Assembly (NCBI RefSeq): GCF_024585165.1
Contig: NZ_CP029008.1
Span: 2,914,001 to 2,978,000, forward strand
DNA: 64,000 nt
Direction: 5' to 3'
DNA from: Bradyrhizobium sp. WBOS07
GTDB taxonomy: Bacteria > Pseudomonadota > Alphaproteobacteria > Rhizobiales > Xanthobacteraceae
Shown in pieces: positions 1 to 9,440 of this stretch. The stretch's first letter is position 1. The number at the start of each line of letters is the position of its first letter. The notes under the pieces are model-generated. The model was given only the letters and a program-made list of their open reading frames with translations. It did not search any database and was not told the DNA's origin. The translations under genes and the position numbers were made by a program.

Positions 1-2829
1 GCGGGAAGCGTCGCTCTTGCTGCCTTTGTCCTCACAGCCACGGCCTATCCCGGCGTCACGAATGGCGGCGTCATCGCCTGGCGAACGGAGTGGGTTGCCG
101 AACTCGACCTCGCGTTTGTTCTGAGAGTTGACGGCTTCGCCTGGGCCTTCGCCATGCTGGTCACCGGAATCGGCTTTCTGGTGGTGCTGTATGCTCGCTA
201 CTACATGTCGCCCAGCGATCCCGTTCCGCGCTTCTTTTCGCTGCTGCTCGCGTTCATGGGCGCCATGCTCGGGATCGTGCTGTCCGGAAACCTGCTGCAG
301 CTGGTGTTCTTCTGGGAGCTGACCAGCCTGTTTTCGTTCTTGCTGATCAGCTACTGGCACCACAATTCGACCGCAAGGGACGGCGCGCGAATGGCGCTCG
401 TGATCACTTCGAGCGGCGGCCTTTGCCTGTTCGCCGGCGTGCTGCTGATCGGGCACATTGTCGGGAGCTACGACCTGGACAAGGTGTTGGCCTCCGGAGA
501 CGCGATCCGCTCGCATGCGCTCTACGTCCCCGCGCTCGTGTTGATCCTGCTCGGCGCTCTCACCAAAAGCGCCCAGTTTCCCTTTCATTTCTGGCTTCCG
601 CACGCGATGGCGGCTCCGACGCCCGTGTCCGCCTATCTTCATTCAGCCACCATGGTGAAGGCCGGCGTGTTCCTCCTGGTGCGGCTCTGGCCGGCTCTGG
701 GCGGAACGAACGAGTGGTTGTGGCTGGTAGGATCTGCCGGCTTGATCACGTTTCTTCTGGGCGCATTTCTCGCCGTGTTCCAGCAGGATTTGAAAGGGCT
801 CCTCGCCTACTCGACAATCAGCCATCTCGGCTTGATCACGCTCCTGACCGGACTCGATACCCCGTTCGGTCAGATCGCCGCCATCTTTCACATCATGAAT
901 CACGCGACCTTCAAGGCGTCGCTTTTCATGGCCGCGGGCATCATTGACCATGAAACGGGCACGCGCGACATTCGCCGCCTGAGCGGTCTATGGACCTTCA
1001 TGCCGATCACGGCGACCTTGGCCATGGTCGCCGCGGGCTCGATGGCGGGAGTCCCGCTATTGAACGGATTTCTCTCCAAGGAAATGTTCTTCGCCGAAAC
1101 CATCGAGATCCACGACAACTCGCTTGTCGACCGGGCGCTTCCCTATATCGTCACCGCCGCGAGCACTTTCAGCGTGGCCTATTCGCTGCGGTTCATTCGC
1201 GACGTGTTCTTCGGGCCGGCTCCGGTCGGCCTTCCGCATACGCCCCACGAGCCGCCGCTCCTGATGCGGCTTCCCGCCGAGCTTCTGGTGCTCGCATGCG
1301 TCGTCGTCGGTATCGCGCCCTCCTTGACCGTTGCACCCATTCTCGATACGGCAGCTCAAGCAGTTCTCGGCTCAAAGATGCCGGAATACAGTCTGCGCAT
1401 TTGGCACGGCTTTACCCCCGAATTGCTGATGAGCATCGTCGCGATGGTCGGTGGCGTCGCCGTCTATGCGATGCTGCGCTCGTACCTGCTCGCCCACGAA
1501 GGCCCACCCTTGCTCCGCCGCTTCAGCGGCAAGCAGATTTTCGACTGGTTGATGGTGACGTTGTCCTGGCGGCTTGCACGATGGCTCGAGAGCAAGCTCG
1601 GGACGAGACATCTCCAGCCGCAGTTGAGGGTTCTGGCCGGCATCGCTTTCCTCGCTGCCTTGCTGCCGCTCCATGCACGCGGCATCATGCTGACCGATCC
1701 CCTGGCCGGCGAGTTCGATCCCGTCTTTGCCTTGCTCTGGGCGGTCGGCGCCGCCTGCGCTATCGGAGCTGCAGTACAGGCGAAATTCCATCGTGTCGTC
1801 GCGCTGATACTGCTCGGGACCGCCGGTCTCGTGACCTGCATCAGCTTCGTATGGCTGTCCGCTCCGGATGTCGCGCTGACACAGATCGTCGTGGAGACCG
1901 TCACGACGGTCCTCCTCTTGCTCGGCTTGCGGTGGCTGCCGAAACGCGTGACACCAGCGAGTTCGGACAAGGGACCCGGCAGGATCCGATGGCATCGCGT
2001 TCGTGACTTTGCCATCGCGCTCTTTGTCGGCGTCGGGCTGGCGGCGATTGCGCTGGCGGCCATGCAGCGTCCGGATACCGACAGCATCTCGCGGTATTTC
2101 GTCGAAAACGCCTACACGAAGGGCGGCGGGACCAACGTGGTCAACGTCATCCTGGTGGACTTCCGTGGATTCGATACGTTGGGTGAGATCACGGTGCTTG
2201 CGGTTGTTGCGCTGACTGTCTACGCGCTCTTGCGCCGCTTCCGTCCGGCGCCAGAGAGCATTCCCGTCCCTGAACAGCAGCACGCCCAGGATACTCACGA
2301 CGAGGCGCACCCCGATCGGCAGAAGGGCGACACCAAAAGGGAGGCGACGGCCATTGCCGCGCTGATGATGGGTCTGCTTTTCCCCGTGATCGGAGTGGTG
2401 GCGATCTTCCTCCTGTTGCGCGGGCATGACCTTCCCGGCGGAGGTTTCGTGGCCGGCGTGGCGATGGCAACCGCGTTCATCCTGCAGTACGTGGCCCGCG
2501 GCACGACATGGGTGGAATCGCGCCTCCACGTGCTGCCGGTGCGTTGGATCGGCGTCGGGCTGTTGCTGGCAGGATGTACAGGAGCTGCTGCCTGCGTTGT
2601 CGGATATCCCTTCCTGACCTCTTACTTTTCGTATGCCGAGCTGCCACTGGTCGGCCGCGTTCCCATGGCCAGCGCCTTCCTGTTCGACATCGGCGTGTTC
2701 TCTCTCGTGGTCGGCGCCACGGTGCTGATGCTCATCGCCATCGCGCATCAATCGTTGCGCCGCTACGGAATTCCGCACCAGACCGGCCAGCGCCTGACGG
2801 CTGAGCGGTCGAAGGAGGGATTGGCCTGA
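1..2829 (+). CDS. phaAB: Na+(K+)/H+ antiporter subunit A/B fusion (MrpA-MrpB/PhaAB), 5' truncated
   Basis: The reading frame is open from base 1, so the true start lies upstream; 942 codons are visible. It is the large membrane subunit of the multi-subunit monovalent cation/proton antiporter of the inner membrane. The first part is a NuoL-like proton-antiporter domain: it has the WELTSLFSF segment with a membrane glutamate (near base 320) and the KSAQFPFHFWLPHA segment with the transport lysine (near 570-610). The last 160 or so residues (about 2340-2829) form a separate MnhB-type domain with an LRGHDLPGGGF motif, so A and B are fused as in rhizobial Pha systems. It overlaps subunit C by one base (TGATG). 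Confidence in family is very high. Confidence 0.96.
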   Translation, partial: AGSVALAAFVLTATAYPGVTNGGVIAWRTEWVAELDLAFVLRVDGFAWAFAMLVTGIGFLVVLYARYYMSPSDPVPRFFSLLLAFMGAMLGIVLSGNLLQLVFFWELTSLFSFLLISYWHHNSTARDGARMALVITSSGGLCLFAGVLLIGHIVGSYDLDKVLASGDAIRSHALYVPALVLILLGALTKSAQFPFHFWLPHAMAAPTPVSAYLHSATMVKAGVFLLVRLWPALGGTNEWLWLVGSAGLITFLLGAFLAVFQQDLKGLLAYSTISHLGLITLLTGLDTPFGQIAAIFHIMNHATFKASLFMAAGIIDHETGTRDIRRLSGLWTFMPITATLAMVAAGSMAGVPLLNGFLSKEMFFAETIEIHDNSLVDRALPYIVTAASTFSVAYSLRFIRDVFFGPAPVGLPHTPHEPPLLMRLPAELLVLACVVVGIAPSLTVAPILDTAAQAVLGSKMPEYSLRIWHGFTPELLMSIVAMVGGVAVYAMLRSYLLAHEGPPLLRRFSGKQIFDWLMVTLSWRLARWLESKLGTRHLQPQLRVLAGIAFLAALLPLHARGIMLTDPLAGEFDPVFALLWAVGAACAIGAAVQAKFHRVVALILLGTAGLVTCISFVWLSAPDVALTQIVVETVTTVLLLLGLRWLPKRVTPASSDKGPGRIRWHRVRDFAIALFVGVGLAAIALAAMQRPDTDSISRYFVENAYTKGGGTNVVNVILVDFRGFDTLGEITVLAVVALTVYALLRRFRPAPESIPVPEQQHAQDTHDEAHPDRQKGDTKREATAIAALMMGLLFPVIGVVAIFLLLRGHDLPGGGFVAGVAMATAFILQYVARGTTWVESRLHVLPVRWIGVGLLLAGCTGAAACVVGYPFLTSYFSYAELPLVGRVPMASAFLFDIGVFSLVVGATVLMLIAIAHQSLRRYGIPHQTGQRLTAERSKEGLA

Positions 2830-3170
2830 TGGAGCTCGTGCTGGCGATTGGCATTGGTACGCTTGCGGCGTCCGGCGTTTGGCTGATCCTCAGGCCGCGG
2901 ACGTTTCAGGTCATCATCGGGCTGTCGCTGCTATCCTATGCCGTCAACCTCTTCATCGTGGCCATGGGGCGCTTGCGGACCGGAGCTCCCGTGCTCATCG
3001 CAAAGGAAATCGGAGATGCCGCCAAGCATGCTGATCCGCTCCCACAGGCGCTCGTCCTGACTGCAATCGTCATCAGCTTTGCGACCACCGCGCTGTTCCT
3101 GGTGGTCCTCCTCGCAGCACGCGGCCTCGCACGAACCGATCACGTCGACGGTCAGGAGCCGGAAGCGTGA
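2829..3170 (+). CDS. phaC: Monovalent cation/H+ antiporter subunit C (MrpC/PhaC)
   Basis: Encodes a 113-aa NuoK-like membrane protein with three predicted hydrophobic segments. The stretch RPRTFQVIIGLSLLSYAVNL followed by an LPQALVLTAIVISFA segment is characteristic of MnhC. It is a subunit of the Mrp/Pha antiporter, which exchanges cytoplasmic Na+ or K+ for external protons. The start codon overlaps the stop of the A/B gene, and the stop overlaps the GTG start of subunit D, so the genes are probably translationally coupled. Length matches the family. Confidence 0.96.
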   Translation: MELVLAIGIGTLAASGVWLILRPRTFQVIIGLSLLSYAVNLFIVAMGRLRTGAPVLIAKEIGDAAKHADPLPQALVLTAIVISFATTALFLVVLLAARGLARTDHVDGQEPEA

Positions 3171-4789
3171 GCGGCGCCGCGGGTTTGGTCATTGCGCCCA
3201 TCATCCTCCCGCTGCTGGCAGGTGCCGGCATGCTGCTGCTCAATGGAGAAAAGCACCGGACCATCGTCGCCGGCCTCAACGTCGCGGGAACCCTCGCACT
3301 GGTATGGATCGCGGCGATCCTGCTTGGATTATCAGATTCCGGATCCCGCATCGTCTATCGTTTGGGCAATTGGCCTGCTCCGTTCGGAATAGTCCTCGTC
3401 CTCGATCGGCTGTCCGCGCTCATGCTGATGCTGAGCAACGTGCTGGCACTGGCTTCGGCTGTGTTCTCTCTTGCGCGTTGGCACCGGGCGGGTGCGCATT
3501 TCCATTCCTTGTTTCAGTTCCTGCTGATGGGCCTCAACGGCGCCTTTCTCACCGGCGATCTCTTCAACCTTTTCGTATTCTTCGAACTGTTGCTGGCGGC
3601 TTCATACGGCCTTCTGCTGCATGGCTCCGGCCTCACGCGGGTGAAGGCAGGACTGCATTACGTCGTGGTGAACCTTGCGGCCTCTTTGCTGTTTCTGATC
3701 GGAGTCAGCCTGATCTACGGCGTCACGGGGACGCTCAACATGGCCGATCTTGCGGCGCGGATGCCGCAGGTCGCCGCGGAGAGCCGCGGCTTGCTCGAAG
3801 CCGGTGCCGGCGTGCTCGCAGTCGCCTTCCTCCTCAAGGCCGGGATGTGGCCCCTGAGCTTCTGGCTGCCCACGGCCTACGCAGCCGCAACTCCGCCGGT
3901 CGCGTCGATCTTCGCGATCATGACCAAGGTCGGCGTGTATGTCGTGCTCCGACTATCGCTGTTGCTTTTCGGCGAAGGCACCGGCGCTTCGGCCGGCTTC
4001 GGCAGCGACTGGTTGTTGTGGGGTGGATTGGCGACGATCCTGTTCGGGGCGATCGGCACATTGGCGTCGCAGGACACCGCCCGCCTCGGCGGCTTTTCGG
4101 TGCTCGTATCCTCTGGAACCTTGCTCGCCGCGACAGGGATGGGACAAGTCGGCGTCACCGGCGGCGCGCTGTTCTACCTCGTCAGTTCGACGCTCGGCAT
4201 CAGCGCGTTTTTCCTTCTCATCGAACTCATCGAACGCGGCCGCGAACCTGGTGCGGACGTGATCGCCGTCACCAGGGAGGCTTATGGTGAAGAAGTCGAA
4301 GTGGAAGAAACAGACGAGAATGTCGGCATCGCCATCGTAGCCACCATGGCGTGGCTGGGCGTCGCTTTCATTGGATGCGCGCTGGTGATCGCCGGCTTGC
4401 CGCCCTTATCAGGGTTCATCGCCAAATTTGCGCTGCTTGCTGCGGCGCTCGACCCGGCAGCCGTGCATCGGAGCGGTACCGTTCCCGGCAGCGCATGGGC
4501 GTTTCTCGTGGTGCTGATTCTGTCCGGCCTCGCGACGTTGATTGCGATGACACGCGCCGGAATCCGCATCTTCTGGGCGTCGCCGGATCGCACGGTGCCG
4601 CGTGTACGCCTGATCGAGATGGCGCCGATCATGTTCCTGCTGATCATGTGCGCGGCACAAACGGTCTTGGCGGGACCCGTGATTCGTTTCATGCAGGCTA
4701 CGGCGCAGTCTCTGCACGCGCCAACCGGCTACGTCGGTGACATCCTGGAAACTGGCGTCCGAGACAGTCGAAAGGCGGACAGCAAATGA
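3167..4789 (+). CDS. phaD: Monovalent cation/H+ antiporter subunit D (MrpD/PhaD)
   Basis: 540-aa NuoN/NuoL-like polytopic membrane protein of the antiporter. It carries the proton-antiporter core with the glutamate-containing FNLFVFFELLLAASYG segment and the lysine segment AFLLKAGMWPLSFWLP, both part of the proposed proton path. A hydrophilic acidic insert (around residues 365-390, EEVEVEETDEN) sits between membrane segments. It starts with GTG in a four-base GTGA overlap with subunit C and ends in a four-base ATGA overlap with subunit E. Confidence 0.96.
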   Translation: MSGAAGLVIAPIILPLLAGAGMLLLNGEKHRTIVAGLNVAGTLALVWIAAILLGLSDSGSRIVYRLGNWPAPFGIVLVLDRLSALMLMLSNVLALASAVFSLARWHRAGAHFHSLFQFLLMGLNGAFLTGDLFNLFVFFELLLAASYGLLLHGSGLTRVKAGLHYVVVNLAASLLFLIGVSLIYGVTGTLNMADLAARMPQVAAESRGLLEAGAGVLAVAFLLKAGMWPLSFWLPTAYAAATPPVASIFAIMTKVGVYVVLRLSLLLFGEGTGASAGFGSDWLLWGGLATILFGAIGTLASQDTARLGGFSVLVSSGTLLAATGMGQVGVTGGALFYLVSSTLGISAFFLLIELIERGREPGADVIAVTREAYGEEVEVEETDENVGIAIVATMAWLGVAFIGCALVIAGLPPLSGFIAKFALLAAALDPAAVHRSGTVPGSAWAFLVVLILSGLATLIAMTRAGIRIFWASPDRTVPRVRLIEMAPIMFLLIMCAAQTVLAGPVIRFMQATAQSLHAPTGYVGDILETGVRDSRKADSK

Positions 4790-5274
4790 CACGCTTCCTG
4801 CCCTTTCCAATCGTCAGCTTCTGCCTGCTCGCATTGTGGCTGCTGCTCAATCAAGCGCTTACGTTCGGCCATCTCCTCCTCGGTTGTGTCGTTGCGCTCG
4901 CCGGCGGTCGGATTCTCACCGTGCTCGAGCTACCGCATACACGTCTCAGGCGCCCCGGCCTCATGCTGCGATTGTTGGGCCTGGTGGCGGTTGACGTCAT
5001 CCGCTCAAATCTTGCGGTGGCGCAGATCGTTCTCGGCTTCGGGCGGCGGCACCGAAAGTCGGGATTCGTGAACATTCCTCTCGACATGCGCAATCCGTAC
5101 GGGCTGGCCTGCTTGGCTTGCATCATTACGTCGACCCCCGGCACGCTTTGGGTGAACTTCGATGCTCAGAAGGGCTCGTTGTTGATCCATGTTCTGGACC
5201 TCGTCGATGAAGACGACTGGATCCGCACCATCAAGGACCGCTACGAACGCCATCTGCTGGAGATATTCCAATGA
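4786..5274 (+). CDS. phaE: Monovalent cation/H+ antiporter subunit E (MrpE/PhaE)
   Basis: 162-aa protein with hydrophobic N-terminal segments followed by a cytoplasmic domain, as usual for MnhE. The segment ending ACIITSTPGTLWVNFD and the later LLIHVLDLVDEDDW are typical of the family. It is thought to help assemble or stabilise the antiporter rather than carry the ion path. Four-base ATGA overlaps on both sides place it firmly in the operon. Confidence 0.95.
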   Translation: MTRFLPFPIVSFCLLALWLLLNQALTFGHLLLGCVVALAGGRILTVLELPHTRLRRPGLMLRLLGLVAVDVIRSNLAVAQIVLGFGRRHRKSGFVNIPLDMRNPYGLACLACIITSTPGTLWVNFDAQKGSLLIHVLDLVDEDDWIRTIKDRYERHLLEIFQ

Positions 5275-5552
5275 GCCAGCTCGTGCTCAGCTACTCGCTC
5301 GTCGTCGCGCAGATCTTGGTAGGACTGGCGATCGGATGCGGTGCTGTCCGCGTTTTTCTCGGGCCGCGGGCGCAGGACCGCGTCCTGGGCTTCGACACCT
5401 TGTCCGTGAATGCGATGTTGCTGCTTTTGACGTTCGGAATCCGATCCGGCGAGCCGCTCTATTTCGAGGCGGCTCTGGCCATGGCGGTCTTCGGTTTCGT
5501 CGGCACGGTCGCGTTGGCCAAGTTCCTGCTCCGCGGCGAGGTGATCGAATGA
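5271..5552 (+). CDS. phaF: Monovalent cation/H+ antiporter subunit F (MrpF/PhaF)
   Basis: 93-aa protein with three hydrophobic segments, a typical MnhF. The RVFLGPRAQDRVLGFDTLSV segment between membrane helices 1 and 2 is the family hallmark. In other bacteria MrpF has been linked to bile-salt/Na+ efflux as part of the complex. Start and stop overlap the neighbouring genes by four bases (ATGA). Confidence 0.94.
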   Translation: MSQLVLSYSLVVAQILVGLAIGCGAVRVFLGPRAQDRVLGFDTLSVNAMLLLLTFGIRSGEPLYFEAALAMAVFGFVGTVALAKFLLRGEVIE

Positions 5553-5899
5553 ACGGCATCGAACAATTGCAGCCCTGGGCCGCTGCTCTCACGGCGGTTC
5601 TCCTTCTGCTCGGCGCTTCTGTCACGCTGATCGGTTCGCTGGGACTTTTGCGGCTCAACACGTTCTACGAACGGGTCCATGCGCCGACACTCGGGACGAC
5701 GCTCGGCACTTTCTTCATCGCGGTCGCTTCAATGCTCTACTTCTCCGTCCTGCAGAGCAGACCAGTGTTGCATGAAATGCTGATTGTGGCGTTGGGCATC
5801 GTGACGACTCCGATTGCGCTGACAGTGTTGGTGGGTGCGGCCCGGTTTCGCGATACTGCCGAACGGACTACTCAGGCCGGCGAGCCGGAGGCCGATTGA
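5549..5899 (+). CDS. phaG: Monovalent cation/H+ antiporter subunit G (MrpG/PhaG)
   Basis: 116-aa last gene of the antiporter operon. I chose the ATG at 5549 because it sits in the same four-base overlap used throughout the operon; the frame stays open further upstream inside phaF, but that is shadow. It has three hydrophobic segments and the LLRLNTFYERVHAPTLGTTL motif diagnostic of MnhG. The charged C-terminal tail is short. No clear T-rich terminator follows; a GC-rich hairpin lies 245 bases downstream. Confidence 0.94.
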   Translation: MNGIEQLQPWAAALTAVLLLLGASVTLIGSLGLLRLNTFYERVHAPTLGTTLGTFFIAVASMLYFSVLQSRPVLHEMLIVALGIVTTPIALTVLVGAARFRDTAERTTQAGEPEAD

Positions 5900-6208
5900 G
5901 ACCAGGCCCGGGGCCTCATTCGCCAACTGCGCGCTCGTTCCAGGCGTCTCTGCGGACCGGCCAAGGCCGGCTAAATGCCGCATTTGAACTCGAGCCGCGC
6001 ATACCCAAATTGAGTGTGGAGGCCGCGTGCGAGTCCGCCGCGACGATCCGGGATGGCATTTCGGCCATCCGTAAACAGAGGATATGATGGCCAGAGCGCT
6101 TCAATATCGAATTCATGGGAACCGGCTGCTGATCGGCCGGTAACCCGGGCGATTCCACATCGCCCGGGCGCGGCACCTCAAGGTTCTGAACCAAACCGGG
6201 AGTTCTCC
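5900..6208. other. Intergenic region with a strong GC-rich hairpin
   Basis: No convincing gene. The one structure is a perfect 10-bp inverted repeat, CCCGGGCGAT at 6144-6153 and its complement at 6159-6168, with a 5-base loop. No T-run follows, so it is not a classical rho-independent terminator. It lies 40 bases before the start of the small ORF at 6209 and could end the antiporter transcript or structure the leader of the next one. Confidence 0.5.
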
Positions 6209-6334
6209 ATGGCGGTATTTTTAGCACTGTTCGTCCTGACTTCATGGATCATGTTCATCTGGATTTGTGATCCCGACGGATTCCGCGCGGCATCTGCTCG
6301 GCGCCCGCCACCGATCCGTGATGTAAGAAAGTGA
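6209..6334 (+). CDS. Possible small membrane protein (41 aa)
   Basis: A short ORF starting ATG at 6209 with a GGGAG ribosome-binding site 6-7 bases upstream. The first 20 residues are strongly hydrophobic (MAVFLALFVLTSWIMFIWIC), enough for one membrane helix, followed by a basic tail. It lies between the antiporter operon and the universal stress protein. No family is recognised. The RBS and clean helix favour a real gene, but coding cannot be proved at this length. Confidence 0.45.
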   Translation: MAVFLALFVLTSWIMFIWICDPDGFRAASARRPPPIRDVRK

Positions 6335-6518
6335 CGCCGGAGGTGCCTTGTTGCCTCGCGCCCCAGTGCACATCGTTGCGTTCGAGCGCCACGCGATCGC
6401 CTGCACGTCTCGCGGCGGGTCCGCGCGATCCGGCATCATAAGCCGTTCCCCCAAACCAATCGAATTGCCACAGCCGGTAGCGCTTTGCCGCCACCGCTGG
6501 CCCATATGAGGTCCTGAC

Positions 6519-7427
6519 ATGAACATCGTCGCTGCGACGGATTTCTCGACACGCTCACATCGCGCTGTGCGGCAGGCGGGTCTGCTGGCTCGCGCCAAGC
6601 ATGCTGAGCTGCATCTTGTCCATGTGGTTGACGATGATCGACCGCCTGATCTGGTCCACATGGAAGAGCGCGAGGCCCATCGGGTCCTGATCGAGCAGAT
6701 CGGAGCCGTACCGGAACTGCGTGATATTCGCTGTCATCCGACGGTCATCAAGGGCCATCCCGTCGATGGGATATCGCGCGCAGCCGCGGCGGCCGGCGCG
6801 GATCTTGTCGTCATGGGCGCTCATCGCAAGCAGTTTTTGCGCGATATGGTCACAGGTACCACTATCGAGCGGGTCATTCGCGGAGGAAAGTATCCGGTGC
6901 TGATGGTGAACAATGAGGCGCAGCGGCACTACGAGCGGGTTCTGGTGCCGGTCGACATGTCCGACACGTCCGCACAAGCAATTCGCGTCGGTCTATCCAC
7001 CGGGCTGCTTGAAGATGAAGCAGCAACGCTTCTGCATGCCTTCTCGCCTATGGGAAAGACGCGGCTGATCAGCTCTGGCGCGAGCACCGCCGTCATCGAT
7101 GGATACGTCGAGAGCGAGCGGCACAGAGCGATGGAGGAACTGAGCGCCTTTCTCGTGACCAATGGGTTCGACATGCGACGATGGTCGCTTCGGGTTGGCG
7201 AAGGCGGAGCGGTGCACGTCATAACCCGTGCCGTCGAGGAGAAACGGCCTGATCTGCTGGTGATGGGCACGCACAGCAGATCCGGATTGCTGCGGGCGTT
7301 GATCGGGAGCGTAACGGAAGAAGTCCTGCGTTCCGTGAATGTGGACGTCCTGGTCGTGCCTCCCGTCGAACTCCGAGCATCGAATCCGGACGATCGGTCC
7401 AGGATCGAAGCTGCAACCCGCACCTGA
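6519..7427 (+). CDS. Tandem-domain universal stress protein
   Basis: 302-aa protein made of two UspA domains (about residues 1-138 and 142-290). Each carries the nucleotide-binding G-2X-G-9X-G(S/T) signature: GAHRKQFLRDMVTGTT in the first and GTHSRSGLLRALIGSV in the second, so ATP binding is plausible. The ATG at 6519 follows a GAGG ribosome-binding site. Family members act in the cytoplasm during stress, starvation or low oxygen, but the specific trigger here is unknown. It stands alone downstream of the antiporter operon. Confidence 0.92.
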   Translation: MNIVAATDFSTRSHRAVRQAGLLARAKHAELHLVHVVDDDRPPDLVHMEEREAHRVLIEQIGAVPELRDIRCHPTVIKGHPVDGISRAAAAAGADLVVMGAHRKQFLRDMVTGTTIERVIRGGKYPVLMVNNEAQRHYERVLVPVDMSDTSAQAIRVGLSTGLLEDEAATLLHAFSPMGKTRLISSGASTAVIDGYVESERHRAMEELSAFLVTNGFDMRRWSLRVGEGGAVHVITRAVEEKRPDLLVMGTHSRSGLLRALIGSVTEEVLRSVNVDVLVVPPVELRASNPDDRSRIEAATRT

Positions 7428-7579
7428 GGCTTGCGCTCGATCGCGTCATCGTGCGCCGATCAGATCGTCCGCGATCTCGGGGACATCATGACTGAAGCCG
7501 ACTGTGCCGGTCGCGCCCGCCTCCGCAGGTTTCATCCGGCACGGTCGCAGTGCGTGCGCATCGATGCGGACAGTCCAGC

Positions 7580-7720
<141 letters not shown>

Positions 7721-7917
7721 TCAATCTCCGCGTCGCGCTTTGGTGACCGGCTGACCGTCGCTGGAGAACTCCGTCTCCAAGACTTTGGTACCGCAAAAAG
7801 CGAGCGAAATTGAGGATTCTGCTCCAGGTCGGCTTGGAAGCGCCTGCGGAGATCGCTCGAGGCGAAGCTTAAGGCTTCTTCTCGGCGGGAACTGCCGTTC
7901 CCCTTGCTTGCAGCAGC

Positions 7918-8278
7918 TTACGCCCTTCGCATCAGCTTGAGCGACGCCGCAGCCGCAGGCTGCGCTTCCCCGCCAGTGCGGTGCCCTCGAGCTCGCCGCT
8001 ATCGGCCGTGCATGTCCCGGAGAAGCCGATCCCGACCTCAAAGCCGCCGAACACGGGGTTCTCACCCTTCGCCGGCGTGTGCTCCTGGTTCAGCATCTCG
8101 CCCTTCCAGCGGCCATCTGCCGAGGAATAACATCCGAGATAGTAGAAGAACGCATCGCCGCCGAGGATGCGGCCGTCGATCAGCAGCATCACGCCGGAGA
8201 GACCGGCATCGACACCGTCGAGCGCGCGAAGGCTCATCCCATGGAGCCCGTCGGCGATCCGCTACCAATCGTGCCGCG
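7918..8278 (-). pseudogene. Truncated, frameshifted copy of the GrlR-like gene at 10479-11183
   Basis: This stretch is a near copy of the 3' half of the GrlR-like gene 2.5 kb downstream. The protein it would encode runs through MSLRALDGVDAGLSGVMLLI and FFYYLGCYSSADGRWKGEML, matching the intact copy with few changes. It lacks the whole N-terminal domain. One C is missing near 7950 relative to the intact copy (GCGACGCCGC-AGCC against GCGACGCCGCCAGCC), which changes the last residues to RLRRRSS. The homologous stop (TAA at 7918-7920) remains but is out of frame. Probably a decayed duplicate. Confidence 0.85.
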
Positions 8279-8363
8279 AAGCTCACGGGCAGAACGTCAT
8301 GAGATCCTCGCCGACAGCGAAAGCGCCATCGTATTCCCGGTGAATGGCGCGTCCATGCCGGTC

Positions 8364-9332
8364 CTACTGCTCCGGCCTGAAGCCGGACGCCTTGATCGGC
8401 ACGGCCCAGCGTTCGATATCCTCGCGCTGAATGCGGGCAAATTCCTCGGGCGATGTACCGGTCGGCCTCAGTCCGATCTGCGCAATGCGCGCCTTGACGT
8501 CGTCCTCCTGGACAATCCGCGCGATTGCACCGCTCAGCTTGGATACCGTCGCGGCCGGAGTGCCGGCAGGTGCAAAGAACCCCCACCAACCGCCACCTTC
8601 GATCTCGTATCCGATCTCCCTGAACGTTGGAACATCTGGCAGGAATGTCGACCGTTGCACGCCGGAGGTCGCCAGCACGCGTATCCGACCAGACTTGTGC
8701 AACTCGGCCAATTCATTGGTCGACAGGAAGACGATGGGGATCTGGCCACCCATCAGGTCGGTCAGGGCGACCGTGCCTCCCTTGTAGGCGATGTGCTGCA
8801 GCGGCACGCCGGCGGCCTTCGCAAACATCAATCCGAAGAAATGGGGAAGCGTGCCTGCGCCCGGTGTGCCGAAGTTCGCCTTGTCGGGGTTTGCCTTCAG
8901 CCAAGTGACGAGCTCGGAAATGTTGCTGGCGGGAATCTTCGGGTCGATGCAGATGCCGAAATCAAAGGTGGCAATCTGTGAGACCGGCGCGAAGTCCTTG
9001 ACCGGATCGTAGTCGAGGGCGGGGTAGACGCTTTGATACACCGCCATTGGAGCTATCGGAGTGGCCAGCAGCGTGTTGCCGTCCGGCTCGGACGTCTTGA
9101 CAGCGTGCACGCCGAGGCGGCCGGCGGCTCCCGCACGTGGCTCCACGATCACCGGACGTTCGAGCACCACGCTCAGCCGATCGGCAACCAACCGGGTCAG
9201 GACGTCGCCGGACCCTCCTCCGGCAAACGGGTAGATGATGCGAAGGGGCGTGGTGCGGTTCTGGGCTGTGAGAGGCTCCAGCATCAGCACAGCGAAGCCG
9301 GCGACCGCGAAAGCAATTCGGATGAACCGCAT
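8364..9332 (-). CDS. TctC/Bug-family tripartite tricarboxylate-type solute-binding protein
   Basis: 322 aa, starting ATG at 9332 after a GGAGGGAG ribosome-binding site; the frame stays open upstream but lacks this site. An N-terminal signal peptide (to about residue 24, LTAQN) indicates export to the periplasm. The mature protein has Bug-family segments: IIYPFAGGGSGDVLTRLVAD near the N terminus, FGTPGAGTLPHFFGLMF in the middle, and IAYKGGTVALTDLMGGQI. Bug proteins bind carboxylates or other small organic acids; no TctA/TctB membrane genes lie nearby, so it is an orphan. Divergent from a LysR regulator 108 bases away that probably controls it. Confidence 0.92.
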   Translation of the reverse strand: MRFIRIAFAVAGFAVLMLEPLTAQNRTTPLRIIYPFAGGGSGDVLTRLVADRLSVVLERPVIVEPRAGAAGRLGVHAVKTSEPDGNTLLATPIAPMAVYQSVYPALDYDPVKDFAPVSQIATFDFGICIDPKIPASNISELVTWLKANPDKANFGTPGAGTLPHFFGLMFAKAAGVPLQHIAYKGGTVALTDLMGGQIPIVFLSTNELAELHKSGRIRVLATSGVQRSTFLPDVPTFREIGYEIEGGGWWGFFAPAGTPAATVSKLSGAIARIVQEDDVKARIAQIGLRPTGTSPEEFARIQREDIERWAVPIKASGFRPEQ

Positions 9333-9412
9333 GGTGGTCTCCCTCCTGATCAGAAGCGGGTTCACCTTGGTCCGGTTCGGGGTATACCGGGAAGCTCGAT
9401 TATCGGATATGG

Positions 9413-9431
9413 CTATCAGAAAACCAGATAG
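9413..9431. promoter_or_regulatory. Candidate operator between divergent tctC-like and lysR genes
   Basis: Inverted repeat CTATC (9413-9417) and GATAG (9427-9431) with a nine-base spacer, in the 108-bp divergent intergenic region and next to the lysR ribosome-binding site. LysR proteins often bind interrupted dyads of this kind and repress themselves. Short and unproven. Confidence 0.3.
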
Positions 9432-9440
9432 GGAGGCCGG

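Noticed and set aside
1372..2778. 468-codon ORF on the minus strand
   Set aside because: Lies antisense to the MrpA/B fusion gene; low-complexity Arg/His-rich translation typical of shadow frames in GC-rich DNA.
5896..6087. ORF after phaG
   Set aside because: Composition is not coding-like and there is no RBS.
7721..8065. Minus-strand ORF overlapping the GrlR-like remnant and ending before the 45-aa gene
   Set aside because: Mostly a shadow of the frameshifted copy; no RBS or recognisable start.
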